Positions 47,248 through 55,653 of a stretch of 64,000 nucleotides of DNA are shown in pieces; the stretch's first letter is position 1, and every line of letters begins with the position of its first letter. Source of the DNA: Gordonia asplenii (GTDB lineage Bacteria > Actinomycetota > Actinomycetes > Mycobacteriales > Mycobacteriaceae); contig NZ_JABBNB010000030.1 of the NCBI RefSeq assembly GCF_012933505.1, positions 1 through 64,000 on the forward strand, in the 5' to 3' direction. Below the pieces are notes generated by a model that did no database searches, had not been told where the DNA came from, and saw nothing but the letters and a program-made list of their open reading frames with translations. The position numbers and the translations under genes are program-made.

Positions 47248-47316
47248 AACTGGCGTCCCCTTCGCGACGATCCGAGGGCAATATGCCCTTCGACCATCGT
47301 CAGGGGGACGCCAGTT
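47248..47316. terminator. Long stem-loop downstream of the acyl-CoA dehydrogenase gene
   Basis: The outer stem AACTGGCGTCCCC (47248-47260) pairs perfectly with 47304-47316. A middle stem GACGAT (47266-47271) pairs with 47296-47301, and an inner stem AGGGCA/TGCCCT (47275-47289) has a 3-base loop. It lies 10 bases after the dehydrogenase stop on the minus strand. Terminator is the simplest reading; a small mobile or structured element is possible. Confidence 0.6.
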
Positions 47317-47325
47317 GACGGCTCA

Positions 47326-49065
47326 CTACTCCGGCATCGTGTACACCCCGTCGAGTGCCCTCACCTGCTGCCAGACGCGGTCGAAGCCCTCCGCGTCGAC
47401 CGCGGGGCGTCGAACCGCCGACAAGGCCCAATCCTGTTGTGCCACAGTCGCCGACGGTTTGCCATACAGCGCGACGACGTAGCCGGAGAAGTCTCGGATC
47501 TGGAAGTCGAAGATGCGGTTGAGCACATCGTCGTCGAGCCCGATGATCTCGGCCTGCTCGAGGATCAGCTGACCGTAGACGACGAGTGAAAAGAGGTGCC
47601 CGATGGTAAGGACAAAGTCGAGGTCCTTCTGCTGCTCGGCACTCGGGGCAGCGGTCAGCAGCAGCTTCTGCAGCGCCTTGGCCTGCTCGTAGAACACCGC
47701 GACGTTGGCGAGGTCCGGACGCCGCTCGTAGGAGGCGGTCCAATCGCCGAATCGAACCTTGCCCGCACCGCCGACCGGGCCCTGCGCGAAGAAGAACGCA
47801 TCGTCGGCGGCGTCGAGGCGAGTGCCGATCTGCGGATACTCCACCGGATTGAACAGGTAATTGGGCATGAACTTGAGGATCTGCGCGACGTTGACGTGCA
47901 CCGTCCCCTCCAGCCGCGGCAGCCACCCGATGAACCGGTTGGCCTGGTGGAAATACGTGTTCTTCTCGTAACCCTTGGCGGCCATCACGTCGAGCAGCAG
48001 GGTCATCACGGTCTCGCCCTCGGAGGTGACCTTCGACTTGGTGACCGGGTTGAACAGGAGGTAGCGACGATCGTCGAGGCTTGCACTGCGGAAGTAGTCG
48101 ACGGCGCGATCGCTGAACAACTTCATCGCGGTCAGACGCGCGTAAGCATCGACGAAGTTGCCCTGGACGTGGGAGAAGTCGGTGACCGGATTGCCGTACA
48201 GAATCCTGTTGTTGGAGTGGGTGATCGCTTCATACAGCGAGTGCTCGCACATGCCGACCGACCCGTGACACAGGTTGAACTTGCCGACGTTGACCGTGTT
48301 GAGCGCGGCGGCGAACGCCGCCGGACCGGTGTGCAGGATGTCGTCGGCGGAGACCGGGTACTCGTCGAGTTCGAACGTCGACACGAACATCTGCCCGTGC
48401 ACGACGTTGTCGATCAACTTGTAATTGGGATGGCGGCTGTCGGCGGTGAAGAAGACGTAGCCTTCTGGGCCGTCGACGTCGGCGCGGCGGCCGAACACCG
48501 ACACCATCCCCGCGACGTTGCCGTTGCCGATGTAGTACTTGGTACCCGACGCCGTGAAGCCGCCGGCGACATCCGACGCCGCACCTTCCTCGGCGGGGGT
48601 CAGGATCATGTCGGTGCTGTAGACGTCAGCGCCGTGGGCTCGCTCGGACAGCCCGAACGCCATCACTTCCCCGTCGACGAGTTGTTGTGCCGCTTTGGTT
48701 TTGGCGGTCTCGTTGGCCGACATCCAGATCGGTCCGAGACCGAGGATGGTCACCTGCTCGGCGTACCAGTAGGCCAATCCGAAGAAGCCGAAGATCTCGC
48801 TCAGCGCCGCATTTCGGGCGCCGTCCCAGCGACGATTCTCGTCCCCGTCGGCGTAGGCGGCGGGGGTGAGGAACGTCGCGAACAGTTTCTCGTTCTTCTC
48901 GAATTCCAGGAAGTCGGCGACCCACTCGGCATTGAGATCCGCCGTGAGCAGGCGCTCCTTGCCGTAGGACTCGAAGAAGTCGATGGTCGCACGCAGCAAC
49001 CGGCGGGTCTCGGCGTCGAAGTGCGAGTAGTCGGCGGACGTGGGATTCAGGAGGACTCCAGACAT
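47326..49065 (-). CDS. Acyl-CoA dehydrogenase family flavoprotein
   Basis: 579 residues, longer than classical 380-residue dehydrogenases and closer to the acyl-CoA oxidase-like layout. Recognisable blocks are ALSEIFGFFGLAYWYAEQVT, MAFGLSERAHGADVYSTDM, FTASGTKYYIGNGNVAGMV and VNVGKFNLCHGSVGMCEHSL. An extra C-terminal helical region of about 150 residues (VRFGDWTASYERRPDLANVA onward) follows. It introduces a double bond into an acyl-CoA. It sits downstream of the LuxR regulator in the same direction. Substrate chain unknown. Confidence 0.87.
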   Translation of the reverse strand: MSGVLLNPTSADYSHFDAETRRLLRATIDFFESYGKERLLTADLNAEWVADFLEFEKNEKLFATFLTPAAYADGDENRRWDGARNAALSEIFGFFGLAYWYAEQVTILGLGPIWMSANETAKTKAAQQLVDGEVMAFGLSERAHGADVYSTDMILTPAEEGAASDVAGGFTASGTKYYIGNGNVAGMVSVFGRRADVDGPEGYVFFTADSRHPNYKLIDNVVHGQMFVSTFELDEYPVSADDILHTGPAAFAAALNTVNVGKFNLCHGSVGMCEHSLYEAITHSNNRILYGNPVTDFSHVQGNFVDAYARLTAMKLFSDRAVDYFRSASLDDRRYLLFNPVTKSKVTSEGETVMTLLLDVMAAKGYEKNTYFHQANRFIGWLPRLEGTVHVNVAQILKFMPNYLFNPVEYPQIGTRLDAADDAFFFAQGPVGGAGKVRFGDWTASYERRPDLANVAVFYEQAKALQKLLLTAAPSAEQQKDLDFVLTIGHLFSLVVYGQLILEQAEIIGLDDDVLNRIFDFQIRDFSGYVVALYGKPSATVAQQDWALSAVRRPAVDAEGFDRVWQQVRALDGVYTMPE

Positions 49066-49106
49066 GCGCCCACTGTAGGCGATTTCAGATACCGGCGGTC
49101 TGTGAC

Positions 49107-49898
49107 CTATGCGATCAGGCCACCCCGGCGCGCGAGCACTACCGCTTCCCGGCGATTCGACGCCCCCAACTTGCGCATCGCGTCGCGCATGTAACTCTTC
49201 ACCGTGTACAGCGTCAGGGTCAGTTCGGCGGCAATCTGAGAATTCGAATATCCAAGTGCGGCAAGGGAAATCACGTCCAGCTCACGTTGAGTGAGGGCGA
49301 CGCCGGTTGCCTCCTCGCCGCGCAACAACTCCGCGAGCTCGGTGAGCTGCGCCGCGATGAGCGGATCGTCGACGTCGCCGCTCAGCTGCCGGATCCGCGC
49401 GAACGCCAACGCGACTCGATCGTGCAGCGCCGCGTCCTCTGAAGCCTGAGCCAGCGCGGCCCGACGAATGAGCACCTGCTCGACGGCGCGCGCCTCAGCG
49501 GCCAGGGAATCCAGCGTTCGCCCGCCGATGACGTCGTCGGTGTGCAGAGCCGCGTACAGCACGGCGACCGGCCGTCGGTCGACGATGATCGGCGCGGCAG
49601 CCATCGCACGCAGCCCTTCGGCTGCGATCACCCGGTCATAGCGATGCGTGATCCGCGACGTTCGCAGGTAGTCGTCGACGACGATGGGTCGCCCCAACGA
49701 CACCACCTTCCCGCCCAGTCCGTGCCCGATGGCGACCGGGATGTCGCGTAATGCCCCCATCGTCGAACCGACGAAATGTCGCAGGCGCAGCCGGTCGGAA
49801 TCCTCGACGACGCCCAGGAACGCGAGGGAGACGCCGCTGTCGGCACGTAGGCGGGTCAGTGCGTCGCCGACGTCGGCGCCCGACAATTCGACTGACAT
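49107..49898 (-). CDS. LuxR-family regulator with GAF domain
   Basis: 263 residues. A GAF-like sensor occupies about residues 20-140 (GVSLAFLGVVEDSDRLRLRH, IVVDDYLRTSRI). The C-terminal LuxR HTH reads LTQRELDVISLAALGYSNSQ, then IAAELTLTLYTVKSYMRDAM and RKLGASNRREAV. It is 41 bases upstream of the acyl-CoA dehydrogenase gene and divergent from the acyl-CoA synthetase gene, so it is placed to control both and tie fatty- or aromatic-acid activation to oxidation. The ligand is unknown. Confidence 0.9.
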   Translation of the reverse strand: MSVELSGADVGDALTRLRADSGVSLAFLGVVEDSDRLRLRHFVGSTMGALRDIPVAIGHGLGGKVVSLGRPIVVDDYLRTSRITHRYDRVIAAEGLRAMAAAPIIVDRRPVAVLYAALHTDDVIGGRTLDSLAAEARAVEQVLIRRAALAQASEDAALHDRVALAFARIRQLSGDVDDPLIAAQLTELAELLRGEEATGVALTQRELDVISLAALGYSNSQIAAELTLTLYTVKSYMRDAMRKLGASNRREAVVLARRGGLIA

Positions 49899-49914
49899 GG
49901 CGGCTGACCTTTCC

Positions 49915-49974
49915 CACCCTCTTCGGAGGGTGTCGCGTACCGGCGCAGGATGCGATCCTGTGACTCAAGTTACA
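49915..49974. promoter_or_regulatory. Divergent luxR / acyl-CoA synthetase control region
   Basis: Three elements: a 7-bp hairpin CACCCTC/GAGGGTG (49915-49932) in the luxR leader; a palindrome CAGGATGCGATCCTG (49946-49960), a candidate LuxR-protein site; and TGTGACTCAAGTTACA (49959-49974), a CRP/GlxR-like box with one mismatch, 24 bases before the synthetase start. Confidence 0.45.
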
Positions 49975-49997
49975 GACTATCCGCAGGTGAGGAACCC

Positions 49998-51557
49998 ATG
50001 TCGCAGACCCAGCCGCCCGCCGTCGACGCCGCTCTGACCGAGTGGCTCACGACCTTCAGTGCCGCCGACGCCAACGCAGCGCACCTGCTCGTCGACCGGC
50101 ACGATCCGTCTGCCGTCGCGTTCACCCAGATCGACGTCGACGAGCAGGGCGAGTTGGCCATGACCGACCTGACCTACGGCGAGCTCGCGGCGGAGTCGAA
50201 GCGGCTCGCCACTGCCCTTGCCGCACAAGGTATTTCGCAAGGTGACACGGTCGGGGTGTTGATGGGCAAGCGAGCCGAGCTGGTGGTGTCGTTGCTCGCC
50301 ATCGCACGGCTGGGGGCGGTGTACATTCCGTTGTTCACCGCATTCGCGACGCCGGCTATCGAGATGCGGCTCACCGGCGGCAACGCGAAGCTCGTCATCA
50401 CCGAAGACAGCCAGGTGAGCAAGCTGGACGGGATCGAGGGAATCACCACGATCGTCGCGGGCCCGCAGTTTTCGGCGCTGATCGAGGAGAGTGAGCCGAT
50501 CGCGACGTCCGTTGCGGCGGGTGGCGATGCTCCGTTGGTGCTCATCTTTACCAGCGGGACAACGGGTGCGCCGAAGGGCGTGCCGGTGCCGGTGCGATCG
50601 CTGGCGGCGTTCGTCGCATACCTGACTTATGGGCTCGACGTCCGCGCCGACGACGTCTTCTGGAACGCCGCCGACCCCGGTTGGGCGTATGGCCTCTACT
50701 ACGGCATCCTCGGTCCGCTGGCCGCGGGGCGTCGAAACATCTTGCTGCACGCCGGATTCTCGGCTGCGGTCACCTCGAAACTGATCACCGAGCTGGGCGT
50801 CACCAACTTCGCCGCCGCCCCGACCGTCTACCGCAGCATCAAAACCGATCCGGCGATCTCCGGCTTCCACCTGCGTCGCGCATCGTCGGCGGGCGAGCCG
50901 CTGACCCCTGACGTCATCACCTGGTCGGTCGATGCGCTGGGTACCGAGGTTCGCGACCACTACGGACAGACCGAGCACGGGATGTTCGTCAACAATCACT
51001 GGCACGACGACCTGCGCAAGGATCTCATTCCCGGATCGATGGGCTATGCGATGCCGGGCTTCTCGGTCGACGTCGTCGACGGCCAGATCGCCATCGACAC
51101 CACCGCGAGCCCGCTGATGTGGTTCACCGGCTACCTCGACGCTCCGGAGAAGACGGCCCAGCGTTACACCGACGACGGCCGCTGGTACCTGACCGGAGAC
51201 ACCGGCCGCAAGGACGAGGAGGACCGGTTCTTCTTCACCGCGCGCGACGACGACGTGATCATCATGGCGGGGTACCGGATCGGGCCGTTCGACGTCGAGA
51301 GCGTGCTGATCACACACCCCGCGGTGATCGACGTCGCCGTCGTGGGACGGCCCGACGAACTGCGCGGCGAAGTCCTGGAGGCATTCGTGGTGACGGCCGA
51401 CGACGTAGAGGGCGACGCAGCCTTGGAAGCCGAGCTGCAACAACTTGTCAAGACCGGCTTCGCTGCGCACGCGTACCCGCGGACCGTCCACTTCGTGGAC
51501 GCGCTCCCGAAGACACCGAGCGGCAAGGTCCAGCGGTTCTTACTGCGTCAAAGGTAG
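49998..51557 (+). CDS. AMP-dependent acyl-CoA synthetase
   Basis: 519 residues from ATG 49998 with GAGGA upstream. ANL motifs: LIFTSGTTGAPKGVPVP, A5 region DHYGQTEHGM, YLTGDTGRKDEEDRFFFTAR and the A10 lysine PKTPSGKVQRFLL. The layout resembles acetyl- and medium-chain acyl-CoA synthetases. It converts a carboxylate to its CoA ester, feeding the neighbouring acyl-CoA dehydrogenase. A CRP-like box in the promoter fits carbon-source control. A 104-bp tandem repeat starts right at the stop codon. Confidence 0.9.
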   Translation: MSQTQPPAVDAALTEWLTTFSAADANAAHLLVDRHDPSAVAFTQIDVDEQGELAMTDLTYGELAAESKRLATALAAQGISQGDTVGVLMGKRAELVVSLLAIARLGAVYIPLFTAFATPAIEMRLTGGNAKLVITEDSQVSKLDGIEGITTIVAGPQFSALIEESEPIATSVAAGGDAPLVLIFTSGTTGAPKGVPVPVRSLAAFVAYLTYGLDVRADDVFWNAADPGWAYGLYYGILGPLAAGRRNILLHAGFSAAVTSKLITELGVTNFAAAPTVYRSIKTDPAISGFHLRRASSAGEPLTPDVITWSVDALGTEVRDHYGQTEHGMFVNNHWHDDLRKDLIPGSMGYAMPGFSVDVVDGQIAIDTTASPLMWFTGYLDAPEKTAQRYTDDGRWYLTGDTGRKDEEDRFFFTARDDDVIIMAGYRIGPFDVESVLITHPAVIDVAVVGRPDELRGEVLEAFVVTADDVEGDAALEAELQQLVKTGFAAHAYPRTVHFVDALPKTPSGKVQRFLLRQR

Positions 51558-51845
51558 GGGCCGATTACAAACTGCCACCTCAGCGTCGGCGAGGGACCCG
51601 CTCCCCCGACGTCGGTGACGGGGCAGATTACACTCGGCTCGGCCAAGCCACCACGACCCCGGGGCTGATTACAAACTGCCACCTCACCGCCGGCAAGGGA
51701 CCCGCTCCCCCGACGTCGGTGACGGGGCAGATTCCACTCAGCTCGGCCAAGCCACGACGACCCCAGGTCCGATTACAAACCGCCAACTCACCGCCGGCAA
51801 GGGACCGGCTCCCCCGACGTCGACCACAGGACAGATTCCAATCCG
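51557..51845. repeat. 104-bp tandem repeat, about 2.7 copies
   Basis: GATTACAAACTGCC recurs at 51563, 51667 and 51771 (third copy GATTACAAACCGCC), exactly 104 bp apart. Each unit carries GGGACCSGCTCCCCCGACGTC-type sequence (S = C or G) and a second GGRCAGATT-type block. Copies differ by a few substitutions and the third is most diverged. It fills the gap between the convergent synthetase and SDR genes. There is no ORF and no spacer-like unique sequence, so it is not a CRISPR. Confidence 0.85.
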
Positions 51846-51857
51846 TCCCGCGCCGAC

Positions 51858-52673
51858 TCAGAACACGGTCTGCCCGCCGTCGACGGCGAAGGCGGCGGCG
51901 GTGATGAATTTCGCCTCGTCGGACGCCAGGAACGCGACCATGTTGGAGATCTCTTCCGGCTCGGCGATGAACTGGTTGAGGAACGGCATACCCATCCCCT
52001 GCAGGCGAGGGTTGGTCGCGGCGGTGTCTTGCAGTCGCTGGACCATCGACCCGGACCCCATCGGCGACGCCACGGCACCGGGATGAACGGTGTTGACGCG
52101 GATGTTGTGGTTGCCGAGTTCCGCCGCGAACCCGCGTGCCATCCCGACGAGCGCGTGCTTGCTCGTCGTGTAGTGCACCATGAACGGCTGCATCTTGATT
52201 CCGGCGGCCGAACTGATCAGGATCACCGAGCCGCCGCCACGTTCGATGAGGTGTGACGCCGAGGCCATCACGGTATTCCAGGTTCCGGTGACATTGATGT
52301 CCATGACGTCGGCGAAGCTCGTCGGGGTGATCTCGTTCCACGCCTCGGGCACGCAGATACCCGCGTTCGCGACGACGACGTCGAGCCCACCGAAGAGTGA
52401 AACACCCTCAGCGACAATCGCATTGAGCCCATCGACGTCGCGCGTATCCATCTGCACCAAATGCGATCGCACCCCTTCGCCCTCGACCAGCGCACGCGTC
52501 TGCGCCAGATCCTCGGGTGTCGCCGAGTCATAGGGCACGGCACCGGGGAGCGGCCCGGCGATGTCGACGCCGATGATGTGCGCACCCTCCCGCGCGAGCC
52601 GGACGGCATGCGCGCGACCCTGCCCGCGCGCGACGCCGGTGATGAATGCGACTTTTCCGTCGAGGGTGCCCAT
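51858..52673 (-). CDS. Mycofactocin-dependent SDR family oxidoreductase
   Basis: 271 residues from ATG 52673 (MGTLDGKVAFITGVARGQGR). The GxxxGxG motif followed by AHAVRLAREGAHIIGVD is characteristic of the mycofactocin-coupled SDR group, in which NAD is held tightly and re-oxidised by mycofactocin. Catalytic residues are Ser in ILISSAAG and the YTTSK Tyr/Lys pair. The C-terminus reads FITAAAFAVDGGQTVF. It probably oxidises a secondary alcohol. The promoter has ACTGA/TCAGT arms near 52754-52768. Mycofactocin genes are not in the window. Confidence 0.87.
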   Translation of the reverse strand: MGTLDGKVAFITGVARGQGRAHAVRLAREGAHIIGVDIAGPLPGAVPYDSATPEDLAQTRALVEGEGVRSHLVQMDTRDVDGLNAIVAEGVSLFGGLDVVVANAGICVPEAWNEITPTSFADVMDINVTGTWNTVMASASHLIERGGGSVILISSAAGIKMQPFMVHYTTSKHALVGMARGFAAELGNHNIRVNTVHPGAVASPMGSGSMVQRLQDTAATNPRLQGMGMPFLNQFIAEPEEISNMVAFLASDEAKFITAAAFAVDGGQTVF

Positions 52674-52887
52674 GGCCAGGTGTCCTTGCTGTCGAGTCCG
52701 GCGTCGACGCCGGCGAACGTGTCCATATGTAGGGTACACACGAAGTTAAGTCGACTGACTGTTTCAGTGAATCCGGGAGTCGATCGGTTGCCTGAACGAC
52801 TTACTAAATTCGCAGTCCGCGATAGCGTCGATTGTCGGCCAAAACGGCCACACCGAGTCGCGAACATCTCTGGGGAGACGCACCTTG

Positions 52888-53466
52888 ATGCTGCTGAGAT
52901 CCTTGCACCGGCGCGCAGCCTCCCCCGGGGTCGACGCGTTGAAGACCTTGGTCCCGCCGCCGGAAACAGCAACGTCGATCAATTGGACCGACGTGCGCAA
53001 ACGCTTCGGACTGAACCTGCCCGACGATTACGAATTGATCGTCGAACGCTACGGCGCCGGACGATTCGACGGCGCGCTGACCGTTTGGGTGCCCGACGGT
53101 CGCGGCGGCGACGATCTCTTCGCTTTCGCCACCGCGGCAGCCGAAGAACTCGAAGACGCTCGCGACGGTGCCCCGACCCATTTGTGGACCGAGCCCGACG
53201 GCAGCGAGTGCGCCGTCGACCTCGGCACCGGCGCGATGATGTTCACACCTTGGGGCGCCGCCGTCGGCGGGTACTACGGCTACTGGCACCGCAACCACAA
53301 GGACCCCAACAAGTGGCCGGTCCTATTCACCGACCTCGACGGCGTGTGGCTCTACCACCGCCAAGGACTGGCGCAGTTCATGGTCGATCTACTGGACGGA
53401 AAGTTCCCCTGCGGACGGCTCCGCGGCGGCGTCGAACATCAGTTCCTCGCCGCGAGTCCGACCTGA
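52888..53466 (+). CDS. SMI1/KNR4 (SUKH) family protein
   Basis: 192 residues. The SUKH-like region holds NWTDVRKRFGLNLPDDYELI, ERYGAGRFDGALTVWVPDG and GYYGYWHRNHKDPNKWPVLF. In bacteria SUKH proteins are often immunity proteins of toxin systems, but many are housekeeping orphans. No toxin or secretion gene is adjacent here. A GGGGAG ribosome site lies 7 bases before a TTG and 10 before the ATG. A perfect hairpin directly follows the stop. Function cannot be given. Confidence 0.75.
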   Translation: MLLRSLHRRAASPGVDALKTLVPPPETATSINWTDVRKRFGLNLPDDYELIVERYGAGRFDGALTVWVPDGRGGDDLFAFATAAAEELEDARDGAPTHLWTEPDGSECAVDLGTGAMMFTPWGAAVGGYYGYWHRNHKDPNKWPVLFTDLDGVWLYHRQGLAQFMVDLLDGKFPCGRLRGGVEHQFLAASPT

Positions 53467-53510
53467 AGGCCCAGATCCGACCCGAGAATTCTCGGATCGG
53501 ATCTGGGCCT
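53467..53510. terminator. Perfect 44-base terminator hairpin
   Basis: AGGCCCAGATCCGA (53467-53480) pairs with 53497-53510, with an inner stem CCGAG/CTCGG and AATT loop. It starts at the base after the SUKH stop and lies 19 bases from the convergent ohr stop, so it can end both transcripts. Confidence 0.85.
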
Positions 53511-53528
53511 GTCAGTGGGATCGCGGAG

Positions 53529-53951
53529 TCAGTCGTCGCTCACCGTAATCGTGACCGGGATGTTGCCGCGAGTGGCGTTTGAGTAGGGGCAGACCTGGTG
53601 GGCCTTGTCGGCGAGCGCCTGAGCGGTGTCGTGGTCGAGATTCGGCAGAGTCACTTCGAGGGTGACCTGCAGGGCGAAGCCGCCCGCATCATTCGGGCCG
53701 ATGCCCACCCGGGCGCCGACCGACGAGTCGGTGACGTCGGCCTTCTCCTGCCGCGCGACGAGCTGAAGCGCCGAGTGGAAACATGCGGCGTACCCGACGG
53801 CGAACAGCTGCTCCGGGTTGGTTCCCTGCCCACTGCCACCCATTTCGGCGGGGATGGCGAGGTCGAGGTCGAGGCGACCGTCCGACGTCCGGCCGTGGCC
53901 GTTGCGTCCTTCGCCGGTGGCCAGCGCTTCTGCGGTGTAAATGGCACTCAT
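53529..53951 (-). CDS. ohr: Organic hydroperoxide resistance protein
   Basis: 140 residues from ATG 53951 (MSAIYTAEALATGEGRNGHG). The two catalytic cysteines are in GYAACFHSAL and AHQVCPYSNATRGN, as in Ohr/OsmC-family peroxidases. It reduces organic and fatty-acid hydroperoxides with lipoyl-type thiols. Ohr-type features (GTNPEQLFAVGYAACF) distinguish it from OsmC. It lies 48 bases downstream of ohrR in the same direction, either co-transcribed or with its own promoter. An upstream in-frame ATG (53963) is less likely. Confidence 0.95.
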   Translation of the reverse strand: MSAIYTAEALATGEGRNGHGRTSDGRLDLDLAIPAEMGGSGQGTNPEQLFAVGYAACFHSALQLVARQEKADVTDSSVGARVGIGPNDAGGFALQVTLEVTLPNLDHDTAQALADKAHQVCPYSNATRGNIPVTITVSDD

Positions 53952-53999
53952 GACAGTTTCCAATCTCTCAGGGGACTTGCGAGGGGGTTTGGGGACCGA

Positions 54000-54440
54000 C
54001 TACGACTCGTCGGGCGACTGCAGCGCCGCGGTGAGTCTCACCAATGAGCCATGCAACGCGGCCGCCTCATCGAGGTCGAGCTTGGTACGTGTGGCGAGGC
54101 AGTGCGGGATCTTCACGGCCTCGTCGCGCAGCGCGCGCCCGGCCTCGGTGAGGTGAACCTCGACCCGACGTTCGTCGGCGGCCAATCGTCGGCGCTCGAT
54201 GAAACCAAGCGCTTCAAGCCTTTTCAGCAACGGCGACAGGGTTCCGGTGTCGAGGTCGAGTTCGGTCCCGATCTCGCGCACCCCCCTGCCGTCGCGTTCC
54301 CACAGCACCAGCAACACCAGGTACTGCGGATAGGTGACCCCGAGCTCGTCGAGCATCGGCCGGTAGACGGCCGTCATCGCCCTCGACGCCGCATACAGCG
54401 CGAAACACAGTTGCTTGTCGAGTGCGAGTTCGTCGGTCAC
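54000..54440 (-). CDS. ohrR: OhrR, MarR-family organic peroxide sensor
   Basis: 146 residues from GTG 54440 ([13 protein letters not shown]); a longer frame from ATG 54461 is possible. The peroxidatic Cys is residue 12 in [10 protein letters not shown]. The MarR wing region reads [40 protein letters not shown] and [20 protein letters not shown]. It represses ohr and itself until the cysteine is oxidised by hydroperoxide. The operator lies immediately upstream at 54463-54492. Confidence 0.93.
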   Translation of the reverse strand: MTDELALDKQLCFALYAASRAMTAVYRPMLDELGVTYPQYLVLLVLWERDGRGVREIGTELDLDTGTLSPLLKRLEALGFIERRRLAADERRVEVHLTEAGRALRDEAVKIPHCLATRTKLDLDEAAALHGSLVRLTAALQSPDES

Positions 54441-54462
54441 AAGAAGGACAGTAGCCCACATT

Positions 54463-54492
54463 TAGATTGTGCGCAACCTAGTTGTGGGCAAC
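54463..54492 (-). promoter_or_regulatory. OhrR-type operator pair
   Basis: TAGATTGTGCGCAACCTA (54463-54480) keeps the symmetric pattern TAG-TTG-GC-CAA-CTA around TTGTGCGCAA. It is followed by GTTGTGGGCAAC (54481-54492), arms GTTG/CAAC. It lies 22 bases upstream of the ohrR start and just past the nagA stop. Confidence 0.65.
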
Positions 54493-54495
54493 TCA

Positions 54496-55653
54496 TTAGA
54501 CCCATCGCCCTCGCGTGAACACCCCGACGACCCCGGCCCCCTCGTCGACGACGACGAAGTCGGCACGCTTACCCGCCGCGAGCTCCCCGACGTCGGCCCG
54601 CCCCAGCGTGCGCGCGGGCGTCGACGACGTCATCGCCACCGCCGCGAGCAACGCATCCGAGTCGCTCAATCCGTTCGGCCCTTCGGTCAACAGCGTGGCC
54701 GCTCGCGCGAAAAGCACCCCCATCGTCGCGGTGCTTCCCGCGATCGCGCCCGTATCCCGCACGCGTGCAACCGAATCCACCACGTCGACGTCGAGAACCC
54801 CCAACCGGTACGACCCGTCGCGCATGCCGGCAGCAGCCATCGCGTCGGTGACCAGCGAAACCCGGTCGGGGCCCGCGGCCTCCGCGACGTAGGACACCAG
54901 GTCGGGATGCACGTGCACCCCGTCGCCGACGATCTCGATCGTGACCCGCGGATCCTCCAGCAGCGCGAGGATCGGCCCCGGCTCACGATGATGCAGCGGA
55001 CGCATCGCATTGAACAGATGCGTCGCCACCCGCGCCCCGCGCTCGATGGCGGCCCGCGCCTGCGCATACCCCGACTCCGTATGCCCCACTGCGACAAGCA
55101 CATCGGCGTCGACGAACTGTTCGACGGCATCCAGCGCGCCGGTCAGCTCCGGGGCCATCGTCACCATGGCGATGGCCCCGTCGCCTACCTGCAGCACACG
55201 CGTGATCTCCGCGGGGTCGGGATCACGCAGCGTGCCGGGATCGTGTGCGCCGCAACGATGATGGCTCAGCCAGGGACCCTCGAGATGGATCCCGGCGATC
55301 ACATCGTCGGCGACCAGTCCGCGCAGCGCTTCGATCTGTTCGAGCAACGACGCCGGGCTCGAGCTGACCAGACTCGCGACCGACGTCGTCGTTCCGTGGG
55401 ACCGATGAAATTCGACGCCGCGTCGAACCTCGTCGGCTACCCCGTCTGTGTAGGAATGACCGCCCCCGCCGTGGACGTGCATGTCGACGAATCCCGGAAC
55501 TATTGTGTGCGAAGGGAATTCACGATCGGCGGGACGAGGGGGCTGCCCCTCGCCGACGCCGGTGAGCACACCGTCGGCCGCTTCGATCCAGCCCGGGGAG
55601 AGCACCTGCCCGTCGGCGACGACACGTGCGGCGGAGACGATCATCGACGTCAC
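54496..55653 (-). CDS. nagA: N-acetylglucosamine-6-phosphate deacetylase
   Basis: 385 residues. Amidohydrolase motifs: VPGFVDMHVHGGGGHSYTDG at the N-terminus, GIHLEGPWLS, VAVGHTESGY, THLFNAMRPLHHREPG and SLVTDAMAAAGM. It removes acetate from GlcNAc-6-phosphate to give glucosamine-6-phosphate. The GTG start overlaps the SIS-gene stop as GTGA, so it is translated with it; it is last in the nag operon. Active-site His and Asp positions look intact. Confidence 0.94.
   Translation of the reverse strand: MTSMIVSAARVVADGQVLSPGWIEAADGVLTGVGEGQPPRPADREFPSHTIVPGFVDMHVHGGGGHSYTDGVADEVRRGVEFHRSHGTTTSVASLVSSSPASLLEQIEALRGLVADDVIAGIHLEGPWLSHHRCGAHDPGTLRDPDPAEITRVLQVGDGAIAMVTMAPELTGALDAVEQFVDADVLVAVGHTESGYAQARAAIERGARVATHLFNAMRPLHHREPGPILALLEDPRVTIEIVGDGVHVHPDLVSYVAEAAGPDRVSLVTDAMAAAGMRDGSYRLGVLDVDVVDSVARVRDTGAIAGSTATMGVLFARAATLLTEGPNGLSDSDALLAAVAMTSSTPARTLGRADVGELAAGKRADFVVVDEGAGVVGVFTRGRWV

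Noticed and set aside
51557-51845. Possible CRISPR array
   Set aside because: The whole 104-bp unit is repeated, without unique spacers and without cas genes. The 43-bp R2 arrays fail for the same reason.
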